From Macrolepiota albuminosa (lineage: Eukaryota > Basidiomycota > Agaricomycetes > Agaricales > Agaricaceae): DNA of 64,000 nucleotides. Where the stretch lies: the NCBI GenBank assembly GCA_027475525.1, contig JAMWFC010000116.1, positions 1,425,826 to 1,489,825 on the forward strand, read 5' to 3'. This document shows positions 12,717-24,236 of this stretch, one piece after another. Positions within the stretch are counted from its first letter, which is position 1, and each line of letters starts with the position of its first letter. Under the pieces are notes generated by a model. It saw only the letters and a program-made list of their open reading frames with translations, made no database searches and was not told the DNA's origin. A program made the position numbers and the translations under genes.

Positions 12717-13457
12717 TCCATAGACTTGTTCTTTTGGATCTCTCTGCCAGGTGAGTAGTTATCATGATATATATTCTAATACACTTTGGATCTTCCTCTG
12801 CCAGCTGTATGACTGAGCCACAGCTTCTAGAGGTTGCCCTTACACTTACACTTGATAAAGTTGAGCTCATAATGAAATTTTGGAAGAAAAAGGCAAAAAT
12901 GGCCTGTAGCTTTGATGACCTCTTGAACAAGAGACTTCTGGTCTATGGAATCAAGTAGATAGTGGAAATCTATTTGGCACAACAATCAGTGATGTCACTT
13001 GAACTTTTCATTGGTTTCCCATCAGTGTCTTTCCAAGATTTGCATTTCATGATCAAGCCTGTTTTCCACAGTCCTTGCTCTTCAGAACTTGTCTCATCCC
13101 CTTGAATTGATGAAATTCTGGATGGTTTTTGGGAAAGCACATTTTCTAAGTGACTCTTTCACTATCACACATAAACCAACTATTCTGCATTCTGGCCTGC
13201 TGACTACCTGGCTGCATGTTCATCTGAGATGCAAGAAGAGCATCTTCAGAATATGCAGAGTAAATTTGAGAGTCAATAAGGAAAAGGAATGCTGAGTAGT
13301 ACACAGTAGACCAAGCAATGGCCAGCTCAAGTAACAGGCAGTCACAAAGGCCAACAGGCAGGATGGGACACTCCAGAGCAGAGTGCTAGGAGTGGTCATC
13401 AGCCCACAAAGACTAGACAATCAGCTGCAACCTGTAATGTAGCCAAAGATCAAAGAT

Positions 13458-13611
13458 CTTTGCAATTTATAGGTAGGATGCAGGGGCCAGAATTAGCTGC
13501 TGCCAGCACTATCACTGATCAAATCTATTGCTTGCTTTGCAATTTATAGGTAGGATGCAGGGGCCAGAATTAGCTGCTGCCAGCACTATCACTGATCAAA
13601 TCTATTGCTTG
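13458..13611. repeat. 77-bp exact tandem duplication
   Basis: 13458-13534 recurs at 13535-13611 in the spacer between the RhoGEF copies. Confidence 0.96.
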
Positions 13612-13741
13612 CTGTGTGTGGCTGTCAAGTAGTGCCTAAAATGAATAATTCATGCATGCTAAGTTTGAAATAGTGCAGCAAGGTGTCTGGAGCTAATGCT
13701 AAGCCTGCCATTAATGTGCCTAGCCTGTGTAAATCCTATCA
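13600..13741 (-). mobile_element. degenerate family B LTR end
   Basis: The order of words (TTGCTGTGTGTGGCTGTCAA, then AAGGTGTCT, then a terminal CCTATCA) follows the terminal part of the element 1 LTR at about 34575-34780. The other end of this LTR was not located, so it is reported as a fragment. Confidence 0.45.
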
Positions 13742-15429
13742 ATGTTGGTTCTAGAATGAACACTATAATTAGTTCTGATTAATTCTAGCTCTAATATCCT
13801 CATCTCATGTCAAAGACAAATGGCCTTGTTAAGCTGCTAACACTCCTCATGGGGCACATAGAAAAGCCTGGGCTGAAGGCAAATCTTGATTGGCTAAGTA
13901 AGAACTCCTTAGTGTGTAACTGTGTTGAAAAAATCAACAGTTCTGAGAGCAATTCACTAGTAGCATCCTGCTGCATGTAGAGTGCACAGAATAATCTATA
14001 GAGGAGTCCACAATAGAGGTGTACCTCCTCAGCTGCCTGTCCATCATAGAGCTGGACAACAAAGCACATTTAAAAGAGTCATTTTCCTGCTGAGCTGGTG
14101 CCAACTTCTCCAGTTTTTTCTTTGCTACTATTTTGATCCTAGGTAGGGATGCTTTGTGTCCACGTACCACTGTGGAAATCAAAAGAACAGGGAAGTCATC
14201 AACATTTACCATTTGCCCATGTAGAGAGCTTGCTTCAGGGGAATTGGCTGGGGAGCTGTCTATGTTGGGGTGGGATTTGTCGAGGTTTTTCGACATTAAG
14301 AGGTGTGGGTAAAGTCCAAGGTCAGTTTGTCATGAATGTTGCCTGCATACGTGGCAGGTTAGGCCCGCGTCGGGGGTGAACGCTGGAACCTATGCTCGGA
14401 TCCTCTCAGTTGAGGATCTAAGAGGAGAGAAAAGGAGGGGGGGCATTGACTGCATCTTTCTATGCGCTGTGTGCCTTTCAGAGTTACCTTCATTTATGTG
14501 TGTTTGTGTTTAACCACATGGTGGTCAATAGTCAAGGGGCCCCCTCGGCAACGTGCCTTCTCGGTGTGCGTATTCTTTGCATGTCGGTCAGTAACACGTT
14601 TTCTTCGACTCAAACTTCATACTACTCTGAGACGTCATCCAACCCATTACGATGACGGCTATTCTAGAGGTTGCAACGCCTCAACTTCCACCTACGTTGC
14701 CACCACCACCACGCCCTGATGTATGTCGTCCAGTACAGCAGCGGCAGCAACAACAGCCAGCTCTATGCTACTCCCAATTCCGAATGACATCCAAGTGACA
14801 TGTTGCAGGCACTGGCAGACTAGACAAGCGAAACACCGTGATAGAGGTGGATTTGGAGCCACAACCTCAAGAGGAAGATTACTGGGAAGATGGGACGATG
14901 AGGACGAAAGCCGGTTCATCAATATTTCTCTCTTGTCGCATATGGCTGTTCAGCTTAGGGACAAAGTGCCACGAGCTGATCACACCAAGGGCGATGTAGG
15001 GAAAGATAATATAGTAAGTACCAGCTGGCACTGTTCTTAACGACGTACGACATGCATTAATTATGATTCCAAGTCGGCAATTCAATCTCAGATCCAACGC
15101 GAATTGGCCATTAATCATGGGATGTCGACCAACGACAGGCGCGCAGCTCTTCAGGTCGCAAGTGTGAAGAGTCAACTCTTCTTTTCTGAAGTTGAATGGG
15201 ACGACATGTCAAAAGTGCAAGATAACGTTGAAGACCTTTATAATTTCCTTGGTGACTTGATGGGAGATGACCATAGGGTCCCGGAAGAGCTACCGACTGG
15301 TGTTGTGACGATGTTGAAACGATGTTACGCACCAACTTGTGCGGAGGGTTTGGCATGCTACTCTTATGCATGTCCTCGTAAGGTGTGTACACGTTGACCA
15401 GTTAGTTCTGATCCCGACTGTATATCATA

Positions 15430-15583
15430 TCTTAAATCAGGGCAATTCTTTTGCGCATTTTGAGCCGACCATTGAGGTGATGGAGGCTCCAGTTTCAAAA
15501 ACATGGTCTTAAATCAGGGCAATTCTTTTGCGCATTTTGAGCCGACCATTGAGGTGATGGAGGCTCCAGTTTCAAAAACATGG
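15430..15583. repeat. 77-bp exact tandem duplication in the RhoGEF copy
   Basis: 15430-15506 recurs at 15507-15583. The corresponding part of the first copy (about 6725-6800) is single. Confidence 0.97.
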
Positions 15584-15665
15584 AGACAAAAGTTGGACCC
15601 GAAATTACGCGCCATCTATCAGACACAGAGATCCAACGTCAGACGTTCGTAGTTGAACATATTTT

Positions 15666-15819
15666 TTGACATTGAGTCATTGAGCTCAAAATTGTTACAA
15701 TTAGTATCATCCACAACCTTATCGAAGAAGAAGAACAATATGTTGACATTGAGTCATTGAGCTCAAAATTGTTACAATTAGTATCATCCACAACCTTATC
15801 GAAGAAGAAGAACAATATG
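15666..15819. repeat. 77-bp exact tandem duplication in the RhoGEF copy
   Basis: 15666-15742 recurs at 15743-15819. Single in the first copy near 6888-6965. Confidence 0.97.
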
Positions 15820-18730
15820 TTCAGGACCTCGATATCGTCGAGTCGAACTTCATCCGACCGCTGAGGAAAGCAAGTCCTCCAGTTGTGCACGACATTGATG
15901 AATTTATCGACGACGTATTTGGTGGCATCCTCGATCTGCGGGAATGTAATCGACGCCTCATCGAAGTCATGTATGTTCGTCAGCGAGAAGAAGGGCCAGT
16001 AATCAGGGCCATTGGCGATGTCATGTTCGATGCAGCAATCGAATTCAGTTGCCATACCCTGCGTATATTGGACACGACCCACTTGGAGAGAAGCGCTTGG
16101 AGGATGAGATGGAGCGCAATCCAGAGTTCAAACTCTTCATTGAGGTTCGTGTTCTTACCTTACAAACTCCCATCAGTTCCCTTAGCATTTGTTTTTAGAG
16201 ATGCTCTCAGCAGTCATCTCGGAATGGAGATGCGCCCCGCCTCGACCTGAAGCACTTTTTGAATCGTCCAACAGAGCACCTTCAGAAATTGTTGAGTAGC
16301 GTTGAGGCTATTCTCAAAGTAACTGAGCCAGAGAACGCCGACTATGAAGCTATCGAGATAGCTATCGATGCCATTAAAAATCTGCAGGCCGTTGCACAGC
16401 TGGCAACTTTCCAATCTGCGATGGGACGGGGCGCTCCTGGAAAATGGGAGTGGCATGATCTTGTATCGGCTGAAATTATCCATAAATATCCAAAGAGCGA
16501 GATTAAACGCCAAGCGTGAGTATCGTACTCGTCTACAGCTTATGCTCGACTTATCCCTTCTCCAGTATCATCTTCGAGCTGATCAAGGGTGAAATGTCGT
16601 ATGTCAAAGATTTAGAGAGCATCAGTAAAGTAGAGTTTCATGTCATACAAATTGAGCAAAAAATCCCTAACAACTGGCCTTAATCTAGATGTATATCGTA
16701 CCTCTGCGTACTGAAGAGCCTCCCATCATTCCTCGAGATAGAGTTGAAACGTTCATCCATGATGTTTTCCACAACTTTAGGGAACTTTACGAACATCATA
16801 ATGAACTGGTGCAGGAATTCCACAGGATTCAGCGCGAACAGCATCCCATCATTGGGAGTGTCATCGAGCCTCTGACACATGCGGCGTTGCAATTTAGGGA
16901 GGCCTACCAGGATTACATCCCGAACTACCCTATCGCCGCGTACAGGATCGATGACGAAATGGCTAACAATCCCGCCTTTAAAACGTTTGTGGAGGTATGA
17001 GCTATATCGCATAGGAATATTCTTGCTTTAACTGATAGTTGGTTCTAGTCATGCGTCCGTCACCCTGGCGCACATCGTCTTGACATGAAAAATTTCATCA
17101 ATCGCCCTATCCCTCGTCTTCTACGTTATGAGCTCCTACTTAAAGGGATACTTGAGCACACACCCCCTGATAGCGGCGACATTGAGCAAATTCTTGAAAC
17201 TATCGACTTGATCAAGTCGCTCGGTAAAGAGACTGAGCCCGGTGTTGCAGCTGCGAAGCAGAAGGTCGAAGTGTGGCGATACAACTCGAACCTTCTTTTC
17301 AAAGCAGGTGAAACTGTAGTATGTACAGTGTCTTCCATTATTATAGTATTGCCTCACGGTTCACTGCAGGATATGGATCTTTTGAATCCGAATAGGTCTT
17401 TGATTCATTCGGGCAAGCTTCTTCGTCAGCCAGAAAGTGGCCTTGAGTGGAACGGATGGAGTGAACTATTCGTCCTTCTCTTCGACAATTACAGTGAGTT
17501 TAACGACTTTTTGAACTTTGACCTTACTAAAGGAGTTGAAGTGGTCGTGACCAAGCCAAAAGAAAAGGACGGCGTCAAAAAATATCAAGTCAACCGAAGA
17601 GTCAGTATTGAAATTCTCTAGGAAGAGATCTATCTTACTCTTTATTTAGCCTGTACCTTTGGATCTCCTTACCCTTGTTAACTTTACGGGGGCGCCGACA
17701 CAGAGAAGCACAGGTATCCTTCGTGGCCTGAGAGGAGGGGGAGGTCGTGCAGACGGCACAAATGGACTGGGAGTATCTACCGACACTCCCAATGACTCCC
17801 GAAATCTGTATCCTCTGATCCTCTATCACAACGGGCGTACAGGTGGCACGTATATCCTTTATACTGAAACTGCCCAAGCTCGTTTGGAGTGGAAACAGAA
17901 ACTTGAAGAAGCCCTCGTCCTTCGGAAGGTTGTTCAGGAGTCCAACAAGGCATTTGAGCCCCAGACACTCAGTGCTGATACCTTCTTAATACCCTCAATG
18001 ATGTTCAATACAACGTCGCCTGGGTGGAATCAAGATAGTACAATCACGGGAAAAGTGACTTGTTCTGTGCCTTTTAGTGAGACTTTTCATCCCATCGTGT
18101 CTGATTATACTAATACTCCATCAGTGCCTCCCAATGGTCGCCCTCTTGTGGTGATTGGATGCGCTGAAGGTGTATGGATTGGACATCAGCATGATCCCAA
18201 ATGTACGGATTACGAGTTCCTTTCGAACGACATTAATCTATTCATACCATAGCCATGCGACGCGTTCTACATCTAAAAATGGTGACGCAATGTGCTATGC
18301 TGGAGGAATTCGGTATTTTCATAGTCCTCGCGGATAAGGTAAGGCATATACGCTATTGAATCTATTTTACCAGGACATTGATCTGGTTGTTGTTGTAGTC
18401 ACTTTTCGCCTACCATATTGAAGCCCTTGTCCCAACCCATCCACAAAGTCCACACAATCAAAATGCCCATGTGCCTCAAAAACTTAACGGTAACAAGGAC
18501 GTGCACTTCTTCAGTATCGGTACCCTTCATGGCCGAACGCTCGTCATTTACATGAAGAAAAAAGGAGTACGTCTCATCTTTGACTCTTTCTCGGAGTCAT
18601 CATACTTCTATGTTTTTGCCAGTCAGAAAGCATTTTCCGTGTCCTCGAACCTGTTGGGGACAAAATTAACGAAAAAGTGAAAGCTCCTGTTCGCTTAAGA
18701 TCTCGCTTGAGCTTCCGTTCCACCAAGTCG

Positions 18731-18884
18731 GAATGGTTCCGTGTCTATAGGGACTTCTTCCTGCCTACGGAGGCATTTGACCTCATCTTCCTCAAAGCAC
18801 GGATTGTGAATGGTTCCGTGTCTATAGGGACTTCTTCCTGCCTACGGAGGCATTTGACCTCATCTTCCTCAAAGCACGGATTGT
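18731..18884. repeat. 77-bp exact tandem duplication in the RhoGEF copy
   Basis: 18731-18807 recurs at 18808-18884. Single in the first copy near 10039-10115. Confidence 0.97.
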
Positions 18885-18991
18885 GATTCTCTGTGCGAAG
18901 GCTTTGAAATCATGGACCTCGACGAGTATGTCGTTATTGTATCTTTCTATTCCAAGTTATTCTAATCATATCACAATTTCTTGCAGTTTTG

Positions 18992-19145
18992 CAAGTACGA
19001 CAGTCCCTTCGTTTGATGATAATCGAATGCCTCTGGCCAGGCGTTGCGAAAGAGCCCGACCGATGGGCCAAGTACGACAGTCCCTTCGTTTGATGATAAT
19101 CGAATGCCTCTGGCCAGGCGTTGCGAAAGAGCCCGACCGATGGGC
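18992..19145. repeat. 77-bp exact tandem duplication in the RhoGEF copy
   Basis: 18992-19068 recurs at 19069-19145. Single in the first copy near 10222-10300. Confidence 0.97.
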
Positions 19146-19625
19146 TGTCAGGTTAAACGAAATAAGTCCTTCTGTGCTACGATGGCAAGTCAAGCAGCTA
19201 CACCAGTGGAAAATTGACTTAACATGCATTTCAGAGTTTGGTCTCTATGTCGACAAGCATGGGAGCCTAGCCGACAAAATGCACTGTCGAATGGGAGGGC
19301 ACCGCCGAGCGCGTCGCTTTCCATGAGCCCTACTTCATGATATTCGACCACGGTTCATTGAAATACGCGATCTCGCGACTGGCCGCTTGGTTCAAATCAT
19401 TCCTGGTAACGACCTACGATGTATCTGGGATGGACGAGGTGTAGGCAGCAGTGTTATGGCAACTACGGCTGGCGATCACATTATCCACGAAGCTCAAGTG
19501 CATGCTGTTATGAATGCGGAGACTTCTACTACAGGTGCATCAAGATCGAAGGCGGTAGCTCAACGTGTGGTAGAGCTCATCCCAACTCTTCCTCTTACCG
19601 GACCCGGACCTTTGGTACTGCAGGA

Positions 19626-19779
19626 TCAGAAAGAAGCTTACATACCTCCCTCGTAGGATTCTCCCGCTCAATCCCCTCTTTCCCAGTATCCTTCCTCTCA
19701 ATTCAGAAAGAAGCTTACATACCTCCCTCGTAGGATTCTCCCGCTCAATCCCCTCTTTCCCAGTATCCTTCCTCTCAAT
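19626..19779. repeat. 77-bp exact tandem duplication in the RhoGEF copy
   Basis: 19626-19702 recurs at 19703-19779. Single in the first copy near 10787-10865. Confidence 0.97.
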
Positions 19780-20149
19780 TTCTCTCTCCCAGCATACTTC
19801 TTCCTCCCTCCATCCTTTCTTCCTCTCTCCCTTCTCCCACTTCTCCTCTTCTACTTCACCTGAAACAGTGGTAACCAACGGTCCAGCGGGTATAATGGCA
19901 GACTCATCAACCCAACCATGACCTTATGATTTATGTGATGATATTGGCTTGGACTTAATAATATGCTTTCGACTTCTCTTGATATGTATTTTAGTTGATC
20001 CCTGAGTTTGCGAGTATGTATACGGATTAGAGTTTGGCAGTGCCAAATGTAATATCTCTTGTATTCTGAAAGATACCAACATATCTTCCAGTGCCGAGCG
20101 CTTCTGATCAAACCTTTGACTGCGCAGAGTTCTCACTCGACAATTCATC

Positions 20150-21308
20150 ATGTCACCAAATTCTAAACGTCATCGCGCCTCATCGTCACAAGATTCTTCT
20201 TCGTCAACAGAGACGCAACATCCAACTAAATCTTCCCGGGCTGGGCAGGAGAACAGTCATCCACTTCTCTGCACTCTTCCCCCGACATGCAACCACAAGC
20301 CAACCCCCTTGGCCAATTCTCGTGAACTTGAGGCTCACTATGCTACATATCATGCTCATGTCTGTGAACAGCCCGGATGTGGCACTGTCTTTCCCGAAGC
20401 ACGGTTGTTGGAGCTGGTGAGCACTCCCACAATCGTATGGTGGTTCCCTGGTTCTAACCATCTCCTTTCTTTAGCATCAAACTGAATGTCATGACCCTTT
20501 AGCGAGTGTTCGGAGAGACAAGGGAGAAAAAATTGTATGTAGACATGCATCTTAGATTTCCATAATCTCACGATCGATCTCTCTACTAGTTTGCATGCCA
20601 TCTTGCGTCTTGTGCTAGGCTTTTCTCTACACCAAAAACGCGACGTCTTCATCTTATTCAAGCCCACGGATACCCTAAGGAATACTTTTTCGCAGTCACG
20701 AACAAAGGCATAGGTGGGCTTCTGAGGATCTTATTCAAGCCCACGGATACCCTAAGGAATACTTTTTCGCAGTCACGAACAAAGGCATAGGTGGGCTTCT
20801 GAGGAATGGGGCGAGGGAGCAAGTATGATTCGCAACGAGTGGAAGCCGAGAGAAGCAAGGGAGGGATCCGTAATGAAGAGCACGACGGGATGATGTCGAC
20901 GAACACATTGTTGATGATACTGGACATACCGATACCAATCTACATGCAGAACACGGCATTCATCCTAGCGAGTACACGAAAACAACAGAACACGGAAACG
21001 CGGATGGAGTCCTTGATGGACTCATAGATACCATGGACTCCCTCTCACTGGTACCGCCATCTATCCGATTCGGACGAGGCGGCAGGAAAGGGGGACTCAA
21101 TCCAAACTCTGAACGAGGCGATTTTGGAGATTCTATTAGTAACCGCGGCAGTGGCCATCGAGGAAGGGGGAGAGGTGGAAGTAGAGGGCGTGGAGGGCGT
21201 GGAGGGATCCCGCGCACTTCGACGGAAATGAATGCTTTAGAGCGTGCCGGGAGGGGACGTGTCGGAAGCATCCGTCGTGCAGGAGGACAGGATGGTATTA
21301 CATCCTGA
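20150..21308 (+). CDS. C2H2 zinc-finger protein (ZNF511-like) with RGG tail
   Basis: The ATG at 20150 opens a Ser-rich leader, followed by widely spaced C2H2 units: CEQPGCGTVF near residue 72, then, across an intron of about 60 nt (20416-20475), HQTECHDPLASVRRDKG, and after a second intron (from about 20535) CHLASCARLFSTPKTRRLHL, IQAHGYPKEYFF and TNKGIGGLL. This order is that of the ZNF511 family of small nuclear proteins. The last part is Arg/Gly-rich (21061-21210), typical of RNA-binding tails, and ends at TGA 21306-21308. A 77-bp duplication (20651-20804) lies in the third exon, and one base seems to be missing right after it (LLR-x-W-GEGA needs an extra nucleotide). The frame between about 20830 and 21000 is therefore uncertain. 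Family assignment rests on memory of motif order. Confidence 0.65.
20651..20804. repeat. 77-bp exact tandem duplication in the zinc-finger gene
   Basis: 20651-20727 recurs at 20728-20804, inside the exon encoding the last zinc-finger part. Confidence 0.97.
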
Positions 21309-21739
21309 CAATGGATAACCAATTCTTATCTGAAATGAAGCGACCGCTGACATGTATGATACTACTACTTGTATTTCTATTCCAAGAATCGTGACCCAGG
21401 TTTTTCAGGTTCCCTTTTAATAATGTTCCTTTTGTTCTTTACTCACCGAGAGGAATCTCTGCAACAACCACTGTCCTCTAGGTGAGCACATCTACAGAGA
21501 AGAGGGAACCTCCTCTAACAACAATCAAGCATATTCCAACGTGATGCAGAACTGTTTTTTTAGCTACACTCCCTCATCTCCTGCCAGCGCCTCGACACAG
21601 CCATTAATTCCCATTGAGAATTTGGTCACAGATGTGCTCCGTGCAGCAAAGAAGGCAAAGCCAGTCCCAATAGCTGTTGTTGGCCTAATGTTTCTAAAAG
21701 ATTTGCCAAATATTAATCTAGAGATATCCGCCTCAACCA
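21309..21739. other. intergenic, convergent gene ends
   Basis: This lies between the plus-strand zinc-finger gene and the minus-strand phosphotransferase-like remnant. The plus-strand frame at 21541-21771 is antisense to that remnant's C-terminal region and is not supported as a gene. Confidence 0.45.
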
Positions 21740-22480
21740 GAGATCCTCGCGGAGATACGGGCCACAGATAAACGGAATTATGTAACAGCTTCCAAAACTT
21801 GTCACGTGTCCCGCTAACCCTTTCAGATTCAGTCAAGCATCCAAAGACGACCATCTTCACCTACAATAACATTTCGAAGGTTGATATCTTGATGCGTCAG
21901 TACCAGAGGTCCTGAATCGTCAAAACACTCGGTCCTGAAAGGGTCATCTTGGGAAATAGGTTCATATTCCAGCGTCATCTTATGACGATCGTTGAAGAAG
22001 GCTGAAAGTTCACGATACGACGCAAACGGACCGCGCTCAGGTCTGACCATGCCAAAGATAGGAGAATTACACAGCCGTGGTTTCGAACTTACAAGCGACG
22101 GAGTTGACGAACATAACGTCGCAGCGTGAAAGCGATGCAGATCTTTCGCCAAGTGGAAAGCGTTGACCATACTTCAGCTAGGGTTAAACCTGGGATGAAG
22201 TCCATGATGATCCAAACATTTACGCTGCTTTCGACTATGCGGCGGACGCGTGGGACAGGGATAGTCGTCTCTGCAAACAATAGATTGAGAACATTTGCTT
22301 CTGTTGCATCGCGGGTTGCGCGTCGGTCTTGGGAAGGCTTTGCGACGGTGTCGGCCGTCAATTTTCGAACTTTGTTGTCGGGTCGTAGTCTAGGAGCCTC
22401 CTTTTTGAGTTCGAGAATTTCCTCGTCACTCAGAGAGTCGACACTTGACGGCTGGGTGATACACTTGAGCGCAGCCTAAA
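21740..22480 (-). pseudogene. aminoglycoside-phosphotransferase-like (APH family) gene remnant
   Basis: The minus strand encodes the ordered blocks of a fungal APH/choline-kinase-like protein: ATEANVLNLLFAETTIPVPR, WIIMDFIPGLTLAEVW, YVRQLRRL, then CNSPIFG...GPFASYRELSAFFN, and the catalytic loop LTHQDINLRNVIV followed by GRLWMLD (21850-21900). The catalytic HxDxxxxN is intact. The block after YVRQLRRL is in a different frame, with missing residues between. The expected DWG/AG-x-YP metal-binding stretch after LWMLD is replaced by a stop, and remnants (PFICGPY-like) appear in another frame near 21770. No convincing ATG was found for the first exon. I read this as a decayed gene; sequencing errors are the alternative. 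Confidence 0.6.
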
Positions 22481-23498
22481 ATGGTGAATGATATGTAATT
22501 CACGGAAATGCTCCTCTGAGGTCTCCTGTCTGGCAAGGAGTACGTCAAGATGACGTCGAGGACATCTGCTATCATTCCGAAGAAGGTGTAGAAGAACACT
22601 CTTGCATCCATCACGGAGGAATGTGGCAACCATTGTCATCGATTTGGTGGTAGCGGGTGGACACTGGAAATGGAAAATGAGTTTTGGTCTCGTGGGTCGA
22701 GCAAGAAAATGCCGACTCTATGCTTGGCTCACGACGTAGGGGAGATGAAAAGAGAATGAAGAGGAGTGAATGAGTGAATCGATGGCGAGGGAATTGTTAT
22801 TGTTTTGATACGTTAAGTGTGGTTGTTCTGTAGTGTTGCGAGCAAATAGAATCTATTTGGTCGCCCTTGCTCTCTTGCACGGATCCCAGGATGGAAACCG
22901 CACTCAAGCCGGCACGGGCGAGTAAATGCTATAGATATGTCAATGTAGCGGTTCCCCATCTGATCTGTTTGCACTTCCGCTCCTAACCTAATAAACAGAA
23001 AACATCCTACCATGTACTAGATGTAGGCAGCTTTTTCGCAATCTAGAACTTGCACCAGTTCGCACGCGGAACTCTAAGTATGACACGACAATTCCCTTAC
23101 TAGTAACCTCGTGTTACAGTAAACAGGCTGCTATATATCATCTCCCTCTTTCTAGCCATGAAATGTTCACAATTACCGCAATTCAACTAACTGGCATTGA
23201 TAAATATGCATGCCAATCTCCCCTCTTTCTAGCCATGAAATGTTCACAATTACCGCAATTCAACTAACTGGCATTGATAAATATGCATGCCAATCTCGCT
23301 CACGTCATTTCAAAATACTATGCTTGAAAGGGTAGGTACTTTAAGTCTGTATATATGCACTGCAAATTTTGGTACATTCACTTTCCAGCCGTCTTACTGT
23401 CGCTTAGTTCAAGTTGTATACCTTGTCCTTTTAATTACACTGTTCCTTCGCCTTCAATTACTCAGCTACCTCAACCGTGCCTGTAATCCTCACGAAGG
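22481..23498. other. intergenic, no gene seen
   Basis: About 1 kb upstream of the phosphotransferase remnant. Apart from one 77-bp duplication (23144-23297) I see nothing with coding or structural signal. Confidence 0.5.
23144..23297. repeat. 77-bp exact tandem duplication, intergenic
   Basis: 23144-23220 recurs at 23221-23297. Confidence 0.97.
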
Positions 23499-24236
23499 TC
23501 AGGTACTGCAAATAGGGTAGTCAAAGTATTTGACCTTTGATTCATCAACGACCAAAAAACCATGAATCCTATCAAGTGTCTTTGACGAAGAGATCAAACA
23601 TTCCACAGAATCTTCTTCGATGTAACCTTCCATTTGCAGAACCTTTACAAGACCTCGTACCCATGTCCTGCATCCAAATCCGGCCTCGTTATTTTCAAAT
23701 TTTGCGAGTCCGTGCTTTTCAATTATGTTATACACATGTTGTGCTGTCAAGCCATTCTTTACCGGCCTTTCCCATGCTTTCAGCCTGCTATCGACTCGGT
23801 CAGATATCCAGTAATCCTTGGACCAAAACCTGTCATTTAGTCAGGTTTTAATCAACAATACATAGCTGGGTACCTTGCTGGATATTTATGACTCGATCTG
23901 CGACGGAGTCCTTGTAAGTGTCGAAGATGGTGCTTCGCTCATCACCCCCCCTTGCTGGATATTTATGACTCGATCTGCGACGGAGTCCTTGTAAGTGTCG
24001 AAGATGGTGCTTCGCTCATCACCCCCCCGTCTATATAGGCTCCAGAAGCCCTCCTGTGATAGGTTAAAGGTTACTCTATATAATGAAGATGGTTCCAACC
24101 AATGTAAGAGCGTTTCACTAGTTTCTGGTAGCAATTCGTATTGCGGGATGAGGCAGATGAGGAATGTTGTGATTTCCACGCCATGGCCGTCGTAATCCCA
24201 CTGATCGGTTTGAATCGGTTTCGCTTTTCGTGACAT
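23499..24236 (-). CDS. small unassigned fungal protein (possibly DUF7770-like)
   Basis: The ATG at 24234-24236 opens exon 1 (HGVEITTFLICLIPQYELL, then LHWLEPSSLYRVTFNLSQEG). After an intron ending near 23836, exon 2 gives FWSKDYWISDRVDSRLKAWE, NGLTAQHVYNIIEKHGLAKF and the block EAGFGCRTWVRGLVKVLQ, ending at 23499. The HW motif followed by a late GxGCR-W-V stretch is what I remember from a fungal family named DUF7770; function unknown. The 77-bp duplication at 23874-24027 falls across the end of exon 1, so the exact donor is unclear. Confidence 0.5.
23874..24027. repeat. 77-bp exact tandem duplication at an exon end
   Basis: 23874-23950 recurs at 23951-24027. Confidence 0.97.

Larger units (their letters stand above)
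12207..12850 (-). mobile_element. solo LTR, family A
   Basis: In minus orientation the unit starts TGTAAGTGTAAGGGCAACC and ends in TGACA, so it has the TG...CA ends of an LTR. It is flanked by the 5-bp direct repeat CTTGA at 12202-12206 and 12851-12855, the target-site duplication of integration. A second copy lies at 39549-39984. No internal element sequence is present, so it is a solo LTR. Two 77-bp duplications inside inflate its length from about 490 to 644 bp. Confidence 0.85.
12856..14550. other. repeat-derived spacer between the two RhoGEF copies
   Basis: No intact gene. Minus-strand open frames at 13800-14296 show no domain I recognise. The part at about 13600-13741 resembles the end of a family B LTR (separate entry). 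The left edge of the RhoGEF duplication is at about 14551. Confidence 0.5.
14551..19929 (+). pseudogene. second RhoGEF copy, 5'-truncated and frameshifted
   Basis: This matches 5716-11016 including introns, so it arose by DNA duplication and not retroposition. It lacks the first 860 bp of the gene, including the start codon. Further lesions relative to the first copy: a deletion in the Tyr/Ser-rich region (14640-14700), a lost base in the acidic patch near 14890, a lost base in DH1 near 16049, a lost base near 18898, small indels around 19140-19330, and an in-frame TAG near 19655 in the Ser/Pro tail. The second DH, PH and early CNH parts (16689-18250) remain open. Five 77-bp duplications add artificial breaks. 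It could still give a truncated transcript, but a full exchange factor is not possible. Confidence 0.85.
14551..20130 (+). repeat. tandem segmental duplication of 5716-11313
   Basis: The left edge is sharp: both copies begin at GTGCCTTCTC (5718 and 14551). Similarity continues past the stop codon and fades near 11313 and 20130, just before the zinc-finger gene. The ancestral order was therefore probably RhoGEF followed directly by the zinc-finger gene, and the sequence after the first copy is a truncated duplicate of that gene's upstream region. Confidence 0.85.

Noticed and set aside
14551..19929. Second RhoGEF copy as a functional paralogue
   Set aside because: No start region, several frameshifts and a stop outside the 77-bp duplications.
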